A stretch of 64,000 bases of DNA from Flavisolibacter longurius (GCA_014163555.1 JACJGO010000004.1:124001-188000); one strand, 5' to 3'; shown: positions 1-9,203, counted from the stretch's first letter. The notes: generated by a model from the letters alone, not told the origin. Translations and numbers: made by a program.

Positions 1-1
1 A

Positions 2-271
2 GTGCTGATCGATTTTGGGGGACGAAACTGGATTGTCTGGAATACATCTTTCAGCCGGGAAAAAGTTGGCGATATGCCGACGGAGATGTTCTTTCACTTT
101 TTTAAATCTTTCTCTGATGCGGCAAAATGTAACCTGAACATCGAATGCAGGGGAGAAAACGAGCATCATAAAATTGAAGCGATTTTCAAAGCCTTTGCAA
201 AAGCTATCAAAATGGCCGTGAAAAAAGACCCGTTAAAGAATTATTTGCCCAGTACCAAGGGTGTTTTATAA
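2..271 (+). CDS. hisB: Imidazoleglycerol-phosphate dehydratase, C-terminal part (gene cut by window edge)
   Basis: This is the last 89 residues of a histidine-biosynthesis dehydratase, which converts imidazole-glycerol phosphate to imidazole-acetol phosphate in the cytoplasm. The tail shows the family hallmarks: a [16 protein letters not shown] segment, whose two histidines and glutamate belong to the metal site, and the closing LPSTKGVL. The frame is open at base 2, so the GTG there is not a start and the gene continues to the left. In many Bacteroidota HisB also carries an N-terminal histidinol-phosphatase domain, but that part is outside the window. A strong terminator follows at 302-328, so this is probably the end of a his operon. 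Confidence 0.9.
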   Translation: MLIDFGGRNWIVWNTSFSREKVGDMPTEMFFHFFKSFSDAAKCNLNIECRGENEHHKIEAIFKAFAKAIKMAVKKDPLKNYLPSTKGVL

Positions 272-301
272 GACTTTCGTAATTATACAAGTAAGAATTT
301 T

Positions 302-328
302 AAAAGGAGCTTTGTAAGCTCCTTTTTT
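302..328 (+). terminator. Intrinsic terminator after hisB
   Basis: AAAAGGAGC and GCTCCTTTT form a 9-bp stem around a 7-nt loop, and the right arm runs into a T-tract. It lies 31 bases after the hisB stop. Confidence 0.85.
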
Positions 329-441
329 ATGTGATTTCATTTTTAGGTACATTCCTGTTGCAGAAATAGTTTTTAACGCATATCAAGCGTGATGAGAATT
401 GAAACCATTACCACAGTTGCTGCGCATTCAACTTGAAAACA

Positions 442-1869
442 ATGAAAGCATCTCCCTTAACAATCGGGCTTTTTGGCGTCGGCCTCGATACCTACTGGCC
501 GCAATTTGATGGCTTAAAAGAAAGGCTGGAATCCTATCTGCAAATCGTAGCCAACCGGTTGCAAGCCATGCATCCATCCGTTATTAACCTTGGTTTGGTT
601 GATACAGCCGAAAAGGCTTTTCGGGCCGGAAAAGAATTCCGGCAACAGGATGTTGACATCATCTTTTTGTATGTGACTACGTATGCTTTGTCGGCAACCG
701 TACTGCCGGTGGTACAGCGGGCAAAAGTGCCAGTGATTATCTTAAATCTGTCGCCTGTTTCTTCGATTGATTATGCTGCTTTCAACAAGACGGCTGATCG
801 GGGAAAGATGACAGGCGAGTGGCTGGCGCATTGTTCACCCTGCGCCGTTCCTGAGATCGCCAATGTTTTTAAGCGGGTGGGTATTCCCTTTTTCCAGGTA
901 ACAGGTCTGTTGAATAAAGAAGATGCATGTTGGAAAGAGTTCGAGGAGTGGGTGGAAGCGGCCGCCGTGATGTGTAGTATGGCAAACAACCGGCTGGGTT
1001 GTATGGGGCATTATTACAGCGGCATGCTAGACATCTACAGCGATCTTACCCTGCAGTATGCACAGTTTGGCGGCCATATTCAATTGCTGGAAGTAGATGA
1101 ATTGGCCGCTTTGCGAAAGGAAGTAACAGCAGAACAAATAAGGGCTCGGGTCAATGATTTTTTTACATCGTTTGATGTGCAAAAGGATTGTGCCCAAGAC
1201 GAGCTGGAAAAAGCCGCCAAAACATCCGTGGCACTGGATCAATTGGTCGATCGTTATGGACTGGGCTCAATGGCCTACTATTACAGCGGCACCGGAAATG
1301 CAGACAATGAGGAAACCATTTCCTCCATTATTCTCGGCAATTCTCTTTTAACCGCTAGAGGCATTCCGATTGCCGGTGAGTACGAGATCAAAAATGCACA
1401 GGCCATGAAGATAATGGACAGCTTTGGTGCAGGCGGTTCCTTTACTGAGTTTTATGCCATGGACTTTGATGAAGATATTGTTCTGATGGGGCATGACGGT
1501 CCTGGTCATATTGCCATTGCGGAAGGCAAAACAAAAGTGCGACCCCTGGGTGTTTATCACGGTAAAGTAGGCAGGGGATTGTCGGTAGAAATGTCCGTGA
1601 AAAACGGACCGGTAACGCTTCTTTCTGTAGCTGAAAAAGGAGGAAAACTCATGTTGCTCATTGCGGAAGCCGAATCTGTACCGGGACCTATTCTGGAGAT
1701 CGGAAACACCAACAGCCGGTATCGTTTCCCAATAGGGGCGAGAGCTTTTGTCACTGCCTGGAACAGTCATGGCCCGGCTCATCATTGCGCCGTTGGTATC
1801 GGTCACATTGCTTCTAAACTAAAAAAGCTGGGCGCTTTGCTGCATATGGAAGTGGTCCAGGTTTGTTAG
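442..1869 (+). CDS. L-arabinose/L-fucose isomerase family protein
   Basis: This 475-residue protein fits the aldose-ketose isomerase fold shared by AraA and FucI. Residues that would bind the metal in AraA can be matched: a glutamate in EYEIKNA, a glutamate in FTEFYAMDF, the histidine in MGHDGPGH, and a histidine near the C-terminus in AWNSHGPAHH. The overall sequence is divergent from classical AraA, so the substrate (arabinose, fucose or another sugar) cannot be told. A TTG at 433 is in frame, but the ATG at 442 begins the conserved part and is preferred. No kinase or transporter for the sugar is adjacent. It converges on the amidohydrolase gene with a gap of only 10 bases. Confidence 0.75.
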   Translation: MKASPLTIGLFGVGLDTYWPQFDGLKERLESYLQIVANRLQAMHPSVINLGLVDTAEKAFRAGKEFRQQDVDIIFLYVTTYALSATVLPVVQRAKVPVIILNLSPVSSIDYAAFNKTADRGKMTGEWLAHCSPCAVPEIANVFKRVGIPFFQVTGLLNKEDACWKEFEEWVEAAAVMCSMANNRLGCMGHYYSGMLDIYSDLTLQYAQFGGHIQLLEVDELAALRKEVTAEQIRARVNDFFTSFDVQKDCAQDELEKAAKTSVALDQLVDRYGLGSMAYYYSGTGNADNEETISSIILGNSLLTARGIPIAGEYEIKNAQAMKIMDSFGAGGSFTEFYAMDFDEDIVLMGHDGPGHIAIAEGKTKVRPLGVYHGKVGRGLSVEMSVKNGPVTLLSVAEKGGKLMLLIAEAESVPGPILEIGNTNSRYRFPIGARAFVTAWNSHGPAHHCAVGIGHIASKLKKLGALLHMEVVQVC

Positions 1870-1879
1870 TGCCTTGTCT

Positions 1880-3142
1880 TTATTTGTAGACGTAAATTTT
1901 TCCGTCTTTCATGACAAAACTGAGGTTGCGAATGGCATTGATGTTTGTGGTTGGATCGTCTTGCACCGCAATGATATCGGCTAGCAGACCTTTTTTTATT
2001 CTTCCGATCCTGTCTGCATAACCAAAAACATCGGCATTTACTGAAGTAGCTGATCTCAGAACAGCAACCGGCTTCATGCCGTATTCTACCATCAGGTTCA
2101 TTTCTCTCCAATTATCCCCGTGGGTGAAAACACCCACATCGCCACCCATGCTGATGGTGACACCGGTTTTTACCGCTGCCCCAAAACTTTTCTTTTTTGC
2201 GGTGATGCGGGCTGGTTCAGTACCGTCACCTTTTTTCCAGCCACCGTATTGCGCAATGGCATCACCGGCAGCCAGCGTAGGACAAAACGCAACCCCTTTT
2301 TCTTTCATCAGCCGAAAGATTTCTTCGTCACCTTCATCCCCATGTTCGATTGTGGAAACACCGGCCAGCGTGGCGAGCCGCATACCTTCTTTGGTGGAAG
2401 CATGCGCTACTACTTTGCGGCCGCCGGCATTTGCTGTTGCCATAATCCGTTGCCATTCTTCAGTAGTAAACGACGGTCTGGCCTCACCGTTAGGTCCGTA
2501 CCGGTAATCAGCATATATTTTTATCACATCTGCGCCCTTGCCCATTTGGGCCCGAATGGCGCTTGTCAGTTCTTCCAGTCCGGCTGCTTCTTCTGCGCCT
2601 TGTGGCAGGTCAAGGTCAGGATTGCCAAAGTTGGGTCCATAACTGCCCTTTGCCACGATGGTCCGGGTGGCCACAATCATGCGTGGTCCGGGTATGATCC
2701 CTTTTTCAATACTCTTTTTCAATCCCACATCATCATAGGCAGCACCTTCGGTGCCAAGGTCACGAATGGTAGTAAATCCGGCCAGCAGTGTTGCCTTTGC
2801 ATGGTTGACGGCCCTGACAGTGCGTTCGGCACGGCTTTCCCGCAGTACCTGGTCATTCCAGGAGGTTTCGTTGTAAGGATGGAGAAAAAGATGTGAATGG
2901 CCTTCGATCAGGCCCGGCAGGAGCGTGGTGCCTTTTAGCTCGATAACACGAGTATTGGCCGGCAGCTTAAAAGTCATGCTACCTGCGGCTTCTATTTTGT
3001 TGCCGTGTACGAGCACAACCCAGTCGGTATGCATCGCTTCACCATCAAAAACACGGTCCGGTTTTAGAAGATAAAAACTATCGGTTTGGGCAAAACCTGC
3101 TGTGGCTATGCATACAAAGAGAAGGAACAAAATTTTCATCAT
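1880..3142 (-). CDS. Secreted metal-dependent amidohydrolase (imidazolonepropionase-like)
   Basis: The 420-residue product begins with a signal peptide (residues 1-19, ending in FAQ), so it is exported to the periplasm or beyond. The amidohydrolase metal site is complete: HSH at 82-84, a probable carboxylated lysine at 208 (VIKIYADY), histidines at 247 (VVAHAS) and 267 (TIEHGD), and an aspartate at 335 (GGD). Relatives hydrolyse cyclic amides, dipeptides or organophosphates, and the substrate cannot be deduced. Two methionines open the gene (3142 and 3139), and either could be the start. The gene stands alone, convergent with the isomerase gene and divergent from the small basic protein gene at 3249. 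Confidence 0.85.
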   Translation of the reverse strand: MMKILFLLFVCIATAGFAQTDSFYLLKPDRVFDGEAMHTDWVVLVHGNKIEAAGSMTFKLPANTRVIELKGTTLLPGLIEGHSHLFLHPYNETSWNDQVLRESRAERTVRAVNHAKATLLAGFTTIRDLGTEGAAYDDVGLKKSIEKGIIPGPRMIVATRTIVAKGSYGPNFGNPDLDLPQGAEEAAGLEELTSAIRAQMGKGADVIKIYADYRYGPNGEARPSFTTEEWQRIMATANAGGRKVVAHASTKEGMRLATLAGVSTIEHGDEGDEEIFRLMKEKGVAFCPTLAAGDAIAQYGGWKKGDGTEPARITAKKKSFGAAVKTGVTISMGGDVGVFTHGDNWREMNLMVEYGMKPVAVLRSATSVNADVFGYADRIGRIKKGLLADIIAVQDDPTTNINAIRNLSFVMKDGKIYVYK

Positions 3143-3248
3143 GGGCTAAAGTTATCCGAAAACAAAGACCGCTTCAGGGATGAATTTCAGCAGTGGAATT
3201 TTCTGCTAACGCAATCAATGGTATATTTATGCAAACAAAATAGTCAAT

Positions 3249-3410
3249 ATGTCGATCTTAAATAACAACAACAAGAAATCCAATTCAAAGCAGCAGGGCG
3301 CCAATAAAAACGCGGCTGGCAATAATTCAAAGTTTATTAAGTCGGCCTCTTCCAAAACGCCAAATGTGACAAAGAAAGTGCGTTCAACGGGTGCGAACAG
3401 GGGTAGTTAA
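3249..3410 (+). CDS. Small basic Asn/Lys/Ser-rich protein, 53 aa
   Basis: An ATG-to-TAA frame encodes 53 residues starting MSILNNNNKKSNSKQQG and ending STGANRGS. The composition is extreme: mainly Asn, Lys, Ser, Gly, Ala and Gln, with no Cys, Trp or Tyr and few hydrophobic residues, so it is probably unstructured and strongly positive. I believe similar short N/K-rich proteins ending in a TGGxRGS-like tail occur in related genomes, but this is from memory. A function such as nucleic-acid binding is only a guess. It is short enough to be missed by automatic gene calling. The first copy of the 74-bp repeated element starts 16 bases after its stop. Confidence 0.6.
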   Translation: MSILNNNNKKSNSKQQGANKNAAGNNSKFIKSASSKTPNVTKKVRSTGANRGS

Positions 3411-3426
3411 GGCATGGCTGTAAGCC

Positions 3427-3500
3427 TTGCTGAATAGAATTCCTGACCGTACAAGAGTGCGACGCAACAGACGCTAACTAGTAGTACTTCTGCTTAGTCT
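3427..3500 (+). repeat. Dispersed 74-bp element, copy 1 (candidate small RNA or 3'-UTR element)
   Basis: This segment aligns without gaps to the reverse complement of 29980-30053, with about 57 of 74 positions identical by hand count. The best conserved blocks are TTGCTGAATAGAATTCC at the left, CGACGCAAC in the middle, and TAGTAG then CTTAGTC at the right. A strong terminator hairpin begins at once (3503), as also happens just after the other copy. It lies between the small basic protein gene and the converging synthase gene. No promoter is evident right upstream, so it may be a 3'-UTR element rather than an independent RNA gene. Confidence 0.65.
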
Positions 3501-3502
3501 AA

Positions 3503-3534
3503 AAAAAACGCCATCGAAACCGATGGCGTTTTTT
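3503..3534. terminator. Bidirectional intrinsic terminator
   Basis: A 14-bp perfect stem (AAAAAACGCCATCG with its complement) has a 4-nt loop and is flanked by A- and T-runs. It can end transcription of the small basic protein plus repeat element from the left and of the minus-strand synthase gene from the right. Confidence 0.9.
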
Positions 3535-3552
3535 GTACGATAAACTTTTATC

Positions 3553-4812
3553 TTATCTGGCTTCGGCCATATCCGGAATCACTTCCACTTTGTAAGCACC
3601 CGCATCCAGCTTGGCTTTTGTTTCGCTAAAGGCTTTCAGGGTATCTTCAATATCCTGGTCGGTATGCGCCGCGGTTGGAATCAGGCGATAGATAATGTGT
3701 CCTTTCGGAATCACAGGATACACTACAACCGAAGCGAACACACCGTAGTTCTCACGCAGGTCCATTACCATTGCCGTAGCTTCTTCCACGCCACCTTTCA
3801 TGTACACCGGCGTAACCATGGTATCGGTGTTTCCAATGTCAAAGCCACGCTCTTTCAAACCGGCCTGCAGTTTCAAGGCATTGTTCCAAAGTTTTTCCCG
3901 CATTTCGGGCAGGTTGCGCAGCATTTCCAGGCGCTTCAGGTTACCGAGTGTAATCGGCATCGGAAGGCTCTTGGCAAAAATCTGGCTGCGGATGTTCCAG
4001 CGGATATAATCAATGATCTTGCGATCGCCGGCCACAAAGGCACCAATGGATGCCATTGATTTGGCAAACGTAGAAAAGTACAGATCAATCTGGTCCTGCA
4101 CACCCTGCGCTTCACCAGCACCGGCACCGGTAGTACCCAGCGTACCAAAACCGTGGGCATCGTCCACCAGGATGCGGAAGTTGTATTTGTCTTTCAGGGC
4201 AAGAATTTCTTTCAGTTTACCCTGGTCGCCGGCCATGCCAAACACGCCTTCAGTGATCACAAGAATACCACCGGCACCTTGCTTTTCAATCACAGCCGTG
4301 GCACGCTGCATTTGCTTTTCAAAATCTTCGAGGTCGTTATGCTTGAAAACATAGCGCTGTCCGGGATGCAGGCGCACACCGTCAATGATACAGGCATGGC
4401 TTTCGGCATCGTACACAATTACATCGTGGCGGCTGCAGAGCACATCAATAATGCTCACCATACCCTGGTAGCCGTAGTTCAGCAAACAGGCATCTTCTTT
4501 TCCTTCAAATTCGGCCAGCTCTCTTTCCAGTTGCTCGTGATAATTACTGTTCCCGCTCATCATGCGGGCACCCATGGGGTATGCCAGTCCGTATTGCTCG
4601 GCGCCATCGCGGTCGGCCTTGCGAATGTCGGGGTGATTGGCCAGGCCTAGGTAGTTGTTCAGGCTCCATACAATCACTTCTTTTCCACGGAATTTCATGC
4701 GGTTTCCAATTTCACCTTCCAGCTTGGGGAAAGCAAAATAACCATACGCTCTTTCACGGTGCTGACCCAGTGGGCCGTAGTTTTTCACGAGACGTTCAAA
4801 AATGTCTGCCAT
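3553..4812 (-). CDS. PLP-dependent alpha-oxoamine synthase (serine palmitoyltransferase / KBL-like)
   Basis: The 419-residue protein belongs to the fold-type I aminotransferases that join an amino acid to an acyl-CoA. Visible landmarks are NNYLGLANHP (residues 52-61), a histidine that stacks on PLP (ESHA, His139), the DDAHG motif (217-221), and the PLP lysine at 251 in STFAKSMASIG. That lysine context resembles serine palmitoyltransferases more than glycine C-acetyltransferases or 8-amino-7-oxononanoate synthases. Sphingolipid synthesis is common in this phylum, so Spt is my preferred reading, but the exact substrate is not proven. It is a single gene ended by the terminator at 3503-3534. Confidence 0.8.
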   Translation of the reverse strand: MADIFERLVKNYGPLGQHRERAYGYFAFPKLEGEIGNRMKFRGKEVIVWSLNNYLGLANHPDIRKADRDGAEQYGLAYPMGARMMSGNSNYHEQLERELAEFEGKEDACLLNYGYQGMVSIIDVLCSRHDVIVYDAESHACIIDGVRLHPGQRYVFKHNDLEDFEKQMQRATAVIEKQGAGGILVITEGVFGMAGDQGKLKEILALKDKYNFRILVDDAHGFGTLGTTGAGAGEAQGVQDQIDLYFSTFAKSMASIGAFVAGDRKIIDYIRWNIRSQIFAKSLPMPITLGNLKRLEMLRNLPEMREKLWNNALKLQAGLKERGFDIGNTDTMVTPVYMKGGVEEATAMVMDLRENYGVFASVVVYPVIPKGHIIYRLIPTAAHTDQDIEDTLKAFSETKAKLDAGAYKVEVIPDMAEAR

Positions 4813-5141
4813 AGTTTGTTAGAGGTTTGAGGTTTGACGTTTTGTATTGTTATGCAGAACGCCAAATCTGTTACAAATACATTTTAGTTATTGGTTAATG
4901 TTGTCCGAACCAGGATACGAAAACCTGTTTGGATAGCCAGGATTTCTCATTTACACGAACGATTCGGTGGAAAGTAAATGTTATATGAAACTTCTACGAT
5001 CCTGTAAATCCTGTTTCAAACGATCTTACGGTTCAGAAAATTGCCGCAAAAATAGGGAAATCGGGCTGAAAGGGCCTGCCGTGCCGGTTTAATGGCGCTA
5101 AAATGACGGTGGGATGGCACTGAAAATAAGGCCAGAAAGGA
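4813..5141. other. Non-coding spacer between two minus-strand genes
   Basis: No convincing gene lies in these 329 bases. At the left end (about 4819-4850) is a short run of heptad words (GTTTGAG, GTTTGAC) related in style to the repeats at 9173 and 16837. The promoter of the synthase gene should lie here, but no clear TAnnTTTG element was found. Confidence 0.5.
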
Positions 5142-5945
5142 TCAGCGAATCAATTGAAGGGCAATTTTCCAGCCTTTGGGTTCGTGGCGCCAGATGCGCA
5201 GGTAGGCATCTTTTTTCCCGTTGAGAAGCGCCGTGCCATAAACATAACCAAGGTCGCCACTGGCGGCAATGCCATTACCGAGGGCCGAAAATAAAGTTTG
5301 GCCTTCTGTTTCCCGGTTGGTTGCCGGTTCTTGTTTTGCAGTTTGCATAAGTCCTGTTCCTTCCCGGGCCTGGAGCGATGTTTCGGAGAAAAAAAGCTGG
5401 TAGGCCCTTGCTGAATCCATTTTGAACAGCCGGATAAAATCCGCTTCTGCTTCCAGCATGGTAATTTCTACCCCTCTGCGGGTTTCCACTTGCTGGGTTA
5501 TCACGGCGCTGTCATCCTGTTTAGGACCGGTATCGGTTCCGACATCAAATAAGAACTTCCACTCACCGGACGCCTTCTTTTGCCAAACGGTGAAAAAATA
5601 ACCGTTTGCTATCACGGGATCTTCGGTTGTGGATGGCTGAAAGGTCCAGGGTCCGCAGGTGTAACCAAAATCGCCGGAGGCTGCAATCTCAGCATACCGT
5701 GGCCGCCAGTTGAGCACACCAGGCTTATTTTCACGGTCCCGCCAAAGCTGGAAGCCATTCACGGGTTCACCTCTGCTGAACATGATGGAGTTGCTGTCAG
5801 CAAATTGTAAGAATGCTTCTTTGGTGCCATGCAAAACCGAATACATTGCAAAACTTTTTTCTGCGGCAATCATTTCAGCCAACCCTTTTTGTGCAAATGC
5901 ATTCTTGCATAAGAGAAGCAACGAAAAAAATAAGTACTTTTTCAT
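5142..5945 (-). CDS. Secreted protein with two NTF2/SnoaL-like (DUF4440-type) halves
   Basis: The 267-residue product starts with a signal peptide ending CKNAFAQ. Two similar halves can be seen: each begins with an acidic helix (EKSFAMYSV and EADFIRLFK) and reaches an AASGDFGY or AASGDLGY segment followed by a strand rich in Gly and Trp. That AASGDxGYxYG pattern is typical of DUF4440/SnoaL-like cone-shaped domains, which bind small hydrophobic ligands or act as simple enzymes. No catalytic residues can be assigned, and the role is unknown. It is transcribed divergently from the pafA-like phosphatase gene, with 75 bases between the starts. Confidence 0.65.
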   Translation of the reverse strand: MKKYLFFSLLLLCKNAFAQKGLAEMIAAEKSFAMYSVLHGTKEAFLQFADSNSIMFSRGEPVNGFQLWRDRENKPGVLNWRPRYAEIAASGDFGYTCGPWTFQPSTTEDPVIANGYFFTVWQKKASGEWKFLFDVGTDTGPKQDDSAVITQQVETRRGVEITMLEAEADFIRLFKMDSARAYQLFFSETSLQAREGTGLMQTAKQEPATNRETEGQTLFSALGNGIAASGDLGYVYGTALLNGKKDAYLRIWRHEPKGWKIALQLIR

Positions 5946-5995
5946 ATCCCTTGTTTCTAAAAAAGAATTCGTGAAGGTTCATCTGGTGCAGCCAG

Positions 5996-6003
5996 TATTT
6001 TTG
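5996..6003 (+). promoter_or_regulatory. Putative -7 promoter element for pafA
   Basis: TATTTTTG matches the Bacteroidota -7 consensus TAnnTTTG and lies 18 bases before the ATG. No good -33 TTTG is present at the usual spacing. Confidence 0.45.
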
Positions 6004-6020
6004 TCAGGTAAATCTAAAGA

Positions 6021-7652
6021 ATGAAAAAGAGTATAACTGCTTTTCTTTTAGTGATCGTATCCTTTGTGCAGGCGCAGACGCCTGTAAAACCAACCAAGCC
6101 GAAACTGGTTGTGGGCATCATGGTTGACCAGATGCGATGGGATTACCTCTACCGCTTTCAGGAGCGCTACGGCGAGGGTGGTTTTAAACGTTTGCTGGGA
6201 GAGGGATTTAGCTGCGAGAATACTTTTATGCCGTTTACGCCAACCTATACGGCGGCCGGCCATGCCAGCGTGTACACCGGAAGTGTGCCTTCGCTTAACG
6301 GCATTCTTGGCAACAACTGGTTCAACCGGTATACCAATCAATATGTGTATTGCACCGATGACAGCACCGTGAAAACGGTTGGTTCTTCATCAGCAGCCGG
6401 CGAAATGTCGCCACGCAACATGATCGCCAATACCATTACTGACGAATTGCGACTGAGCACCAACTTTCGCAGCAAAACCATTGGCATTGCGCTGAAGGAC
6501 CGTGGCGCCATTCTTCCTGCAGGCCATGCTGCCAATGCGGCGTACTGGTTCGACGATGCTTCCGGCGGCTGGATCAGCAGTACGTATTACATGCAAAGTC
6601 TCCCCAAATGGATGACGCAATTGAACGCCAAAAAGCTTCCTGAAAGTTACATGGCCAAAAGCTGGAAAACCCTTTACCCGATTGAAACCTATGTGCAAAG
6701 TACAGCCGACGCCAAACCTTACGAAGGCGCCATCCCGGGTGAAGACAATACGTTTGAACATCGCACCGATACCATAAAAGGTGCCCGCAGTGCGGCCTTC
6801 CGTGTTTCACCTTACGGCAATACGTTCACCTTTGATGCGGCAAAGGCGGCCATCGAAGGCGAGAGCCTTGGCGGCCGTGGCATTACGGATTTCCTGGCTG
6901 TTAGTTTTTCATCACCGGATTATATCGGTCACACCTTTGGCCCTAACTCCATTGAAGTGGAAGATATGTACCTGCGCCTGGACAAGGACATGGCTGATTT
7001 TCTTTCCTATCTGGATACGAAACTGGGTGAGGGACAATACCTGCTTTTCTTAACCGCCGATCATGCCGTTGCGCATGTGCCGGGTTTTGCATGGGAAAAC
7101 AAATTGCCTGCGGGTTTGTCCAATTCTACAGCGATGCAACGGTCACTCAACGAGGCACTGGTAAAAATTCATGGACAGGGTGTCTATATTCAATCCATCA
7201 TCAATTACCAGGTGTTCTTGAATCGTGAAACCTTGCAGGCAAAAAACCTGGACAGGAATTTGGTGAAACGCCAGGTGATTGATATTCTGCTGACGCTGCC
7301 CGGTGTTGAAAAAGCCCTGGACCTGGAAAATATTCCTGCCGCCGGTTTGCCCAAACAGGTGGAGATGATGGTGGTAAATGGCTACCATCAAAAATATAGC
7401 GGCGATGTGCAGTTTGTTTACCGTCCGCAGTGGTTTGAAGGGGGCAGCAGGGGCACAACACATGGCTCCTGGAATCCGTACGATTCGCACATTCCCTTAC
7501 TCTGGTATGGTTGGAGCATTAAACAGGGACAAAGCAACCGCGAGGTTTACATGACCGATATAGCTCCTACGGTAGCCGCCCTGTTGCAGATACAAATGCC
7601 AAACGCCACTATTGGAAAAGTGATAGAAGAAGTAAGAAAAAGCCTGGATTGA
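6021..7652 (+). CDS. pafA: PafA-type alkaline phosphatase, periplasmic
   Basis: This 543-residue enzyme has a signal peptide (1-19, ending VQAQ) and the alkaline-phosphatase-superfamily fold. A zinc-ligand aspartate is at 36 (IMVDQMRWD). The nucleophilic threonine is probably Thr77 in TPTYTAAGH. Further metal ligands are in SSPDYIGHTFG, TADHAVAHV and TTHGSWNP. The LKDRGAILPAGH segment keeps the Lys and Arg that mark phosphate-monoester hydrolysis in the Elizabethkingia PafA, as opposed to diesterase relatives. PafA releases phosphate from many organic monoesters outside the cell membrane. The stop overlaps the ATG of the following pseudogene (TGATG), which implies a two-gene operon. Confidence 0.85.
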   Translation: MKKSITAFLLVIVSFVQAQTPVKPTKPKLVVGIMVDQMRWDYLYRFQERYGEGGFKRLLGEGFSCENTFMPFTPTYTAAGHASVYTGSVPSLNGILGNNWFNRYTNQYVYCTDDSTVKTVGSSSAAGEMSPRNMIANTITDELRLSTNFRSKTIGIALKDRGAILPAGHAANAAYWFDDASGGWISSTYYMQSLPKWMTQLNAKKLPESYMAKSWKTLYPIETYVQSTADAKPYEGAIPGEDNTFEHRTDTIKGARSAAFRVSPYGNTFTFDAAKAAIEGESLGGRGITDFLAVSFSSPDYIGHTFGPNSIEVEDMYLRLDKDMADFLSYLDTKLGEGQYLLFLTADHAVAHVPGFAWENKLPAGLSNSTAMQRSLNEALVKIHGQGVYIQSIINYQVFLNRETLQAKNLDRNLVKRQVIDILLTLPGVEKALDLENIPAAGLPKQVEMMVVNGYHQKYSGDVQFVYRPQWFEGGSRGTTHGSWNPYDSHIPLLWYGWSIKQGQSNREVYMTDIAPTVAALLQIQMPNATIGKVIEEVRKSLD

Positions 7653-8539
7653 TGGCGACAATACTGGTAACTGGTGCCAACGGATTTTTAGGCTATTATC
7701 TGGTGCAGTAGCTTTTACAAAAAGGTCACAGAGTTGTGGCCACGGGGAAAGGAGAGAGCCGGATTCCTTTTCGTGATACAAATTTTACATACCGGCAACT
7801 TGATTTTACAAACAAAGAAAACGTTGCCACCGTTTTTGCTCCATTTAAACCGGATGTGGTGGTGCATTGCGGTGCCATTTCCAAGCCGGATGAATGTGAG
7901 TTGAACAGGGAAGCAGCATTTCTATCCAACGTAACCGGAACCATCAACCTGCTGGAAGCCGCAGCTGACTTCAGGTCCCATTTTATTTTTATGTCCACGG
8001 ATTTTGTCTTTAGCGGCGAAAAGGGTTTTTACAACGAAGAGGATGAACGGGGGCCGGTTAACTATTACGGACAAACGAAATTACTGGCAGAAGACGAGGT
8101 AGCGAAATACCCGTTTTCCTGGAGCCTTGTGCGGACGGTGTTGGCCTATGGTAAAACTTTTTCAGGAAGAGAGAACATTGTGACCAATACGGCGAAAGCG
8201 TTACGGGAAGGACGCCGGCTGAAGATATTTGACGACCAGTGGCGAACGCCTACCTATATTGAAGACCTGGCAGCAGGCATTGTATCCATCATTGAAAAAA
8301 GGGCTGGCGGCACGTATCATCTTTCCGGTGAGGACCTGCGAACACCTTATGATGTGGCTGTGGAAACGGCTCATTTTCTCCATCTTGATACTTCGTTAAT
8401 TACAGCCGTGAAAGCAGAAGAGTTTGACCAGCAGGCAGCACGGCCACCCAAAACCGGATTTGATATTTCCAAGGCCAAACGTGACTTGGATTTTCAACCA
8501 CTTACGTTCTCGGAAGGCCTGCGCAAAACGTTTCAATAA
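7652..8539 (+). pseudogene. RmlD-like NAD(P)-dependent sugar-nucleotide reductase, interrupted by an in-frame TAG
   Basis: Read from the ATG at 7652, the frame encodes ATILVTGANGFLGYYLVQ, a perfect Rossmann start with the GxxGxxG loop, then meets TAG at 7709-7711 (codon 20). The same frame continues as LLQKGHRVVATGKGES, the expected second strand, and runs to 8539, giving 295 residues in all, the normal size of dTDP-4-dehydrorhamnose reductase-like proteins. Later features include a YYGQTK motif and ST/DFVFSG strands. A downstream GTG at 7736 could restart translation, but that product would lack the cofactor-binding glycines. CAG to TAG by one transition is the simplest cause. A sequencing error or readthrough are alternatives. 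It is coupled to pafA by TGATG. Confidence 0.8.
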
Positions 8540-8542
8540 GCG

Positions 8543-9133
8543 TTAGTGAGAATCCCGATACGCTTTTTCGCCGGCTTGCAGAGCGATGGGTAAGGCGTTT
8601 TCTTTTGGCGGAATGGGACAGTTGTATTTGCCGCTCACATAGGCGCAATACGGATTATAGGCTTTGTTGAAATCAAGCAGCACAGTATTGTTTTGAATAT
8701 CGGCTGTAGTCAGATCCATATAGCGGCCGCCTTCGTAGGTTTCGTCCGCATTGGTAGCATCGGTAAAAGGCAAAAAAAGATAGTTGCGGTATTCTTCCCG
8801 CTTCAAAAGGTCCTGCGACTGGTAAACATGCAATTGCAAAGTTTGTCCGTTCAACATAAAGGAAAGTGTTCCATAAACTTTGTACACCTTGTTGATCTTG
8901 CCGGAGGTTGGAAACGAAAGCCACTGGCTGTTTTCCGCTTTTTTAAAATGGGCCACTACCTGGTAATTTTTACCGATAGGATAAAACGTCATGTTCGACC
9001 GGTCTTTGCCTAGCACCACTTCATGCTTTTGGATATAATTTTCGCGAAAGGTTCGCAACGAATCCATGTAGGCATCCTGTGCAAATGCACCGATCGAAAA
9101 ATTAAGTACCAGGAAAAACAAAAAGAATTTCAT
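8543..9133 (-). CDS. DUF1684 family secreted protein
   Basis: The 196-residue product has a signal peptide (MKFFLFFLVLNFSIGAFAQ) and the DUF1684 pattern: an early YIQKHEVVLGKDRS segment, YEGGRYMDL, DFNKAYNPYCAY, then YNCPIPPKENALPIAL and a closing AGEK. The family is widespread and small, and its biochemical role is not established. The NPYCAY and CPxPPxEN strings are its most constant parts. An upstream in-frame start at 9187 exists, but the signal peptide begins at 9133, so that ATG is chosen. The gene converges on the broken reductase gene, with stops only a few bases apart. Confidence 0.85.
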   Translation of the reverse strand: MKFFLFFLVLNFSIGAFAQDAYMDSLRTFRENYIQKHEVVLGKDRSNMTFYPIGKNYQVVAHFKKAENSQWLSFPTSGKINKVYKVYGTLSFMLNGQTLQLHVYQSQDLLKREEYRNYLFLPFTDATNADETYEGGRYMDLTTADIQNNTVLLDFNKAYNPYCAYVSGKYNCPIPPKENALPIALQAGEKAYRDSH

Positions 9134-9172
9134 TGGTTCACGAAAGGTTATCAAAAATAAAAGAGGGAATTG

Positions 9173-9200
9173 TTTCACGTCTGACATTTCACGTTTGACG
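9173..9200. repeat. Heptad tandem repeat (TTTCACG / TTTGACG words)
   Basis: Four consecutive 7-bp units, TTTCACG, TCTGACA, TTTCACG and TTTGACG, fill the spacer between two minus-strand genes. The same words recur at 16837-16864. Confidence 0.7.
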
Positions 9201-9203
9201 TCC

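Noticed and set aside
2120-2896. Long plus-strand frames opposite the amidohydrolase, and similar long antisense frames elsewhere (for example 5794-6024, 14069-14623, 28723-29460)
   Set aside because: They lie opposite well-supported genes, and their products are Cys/His/Phe-rich without domains, as expected for shadows.
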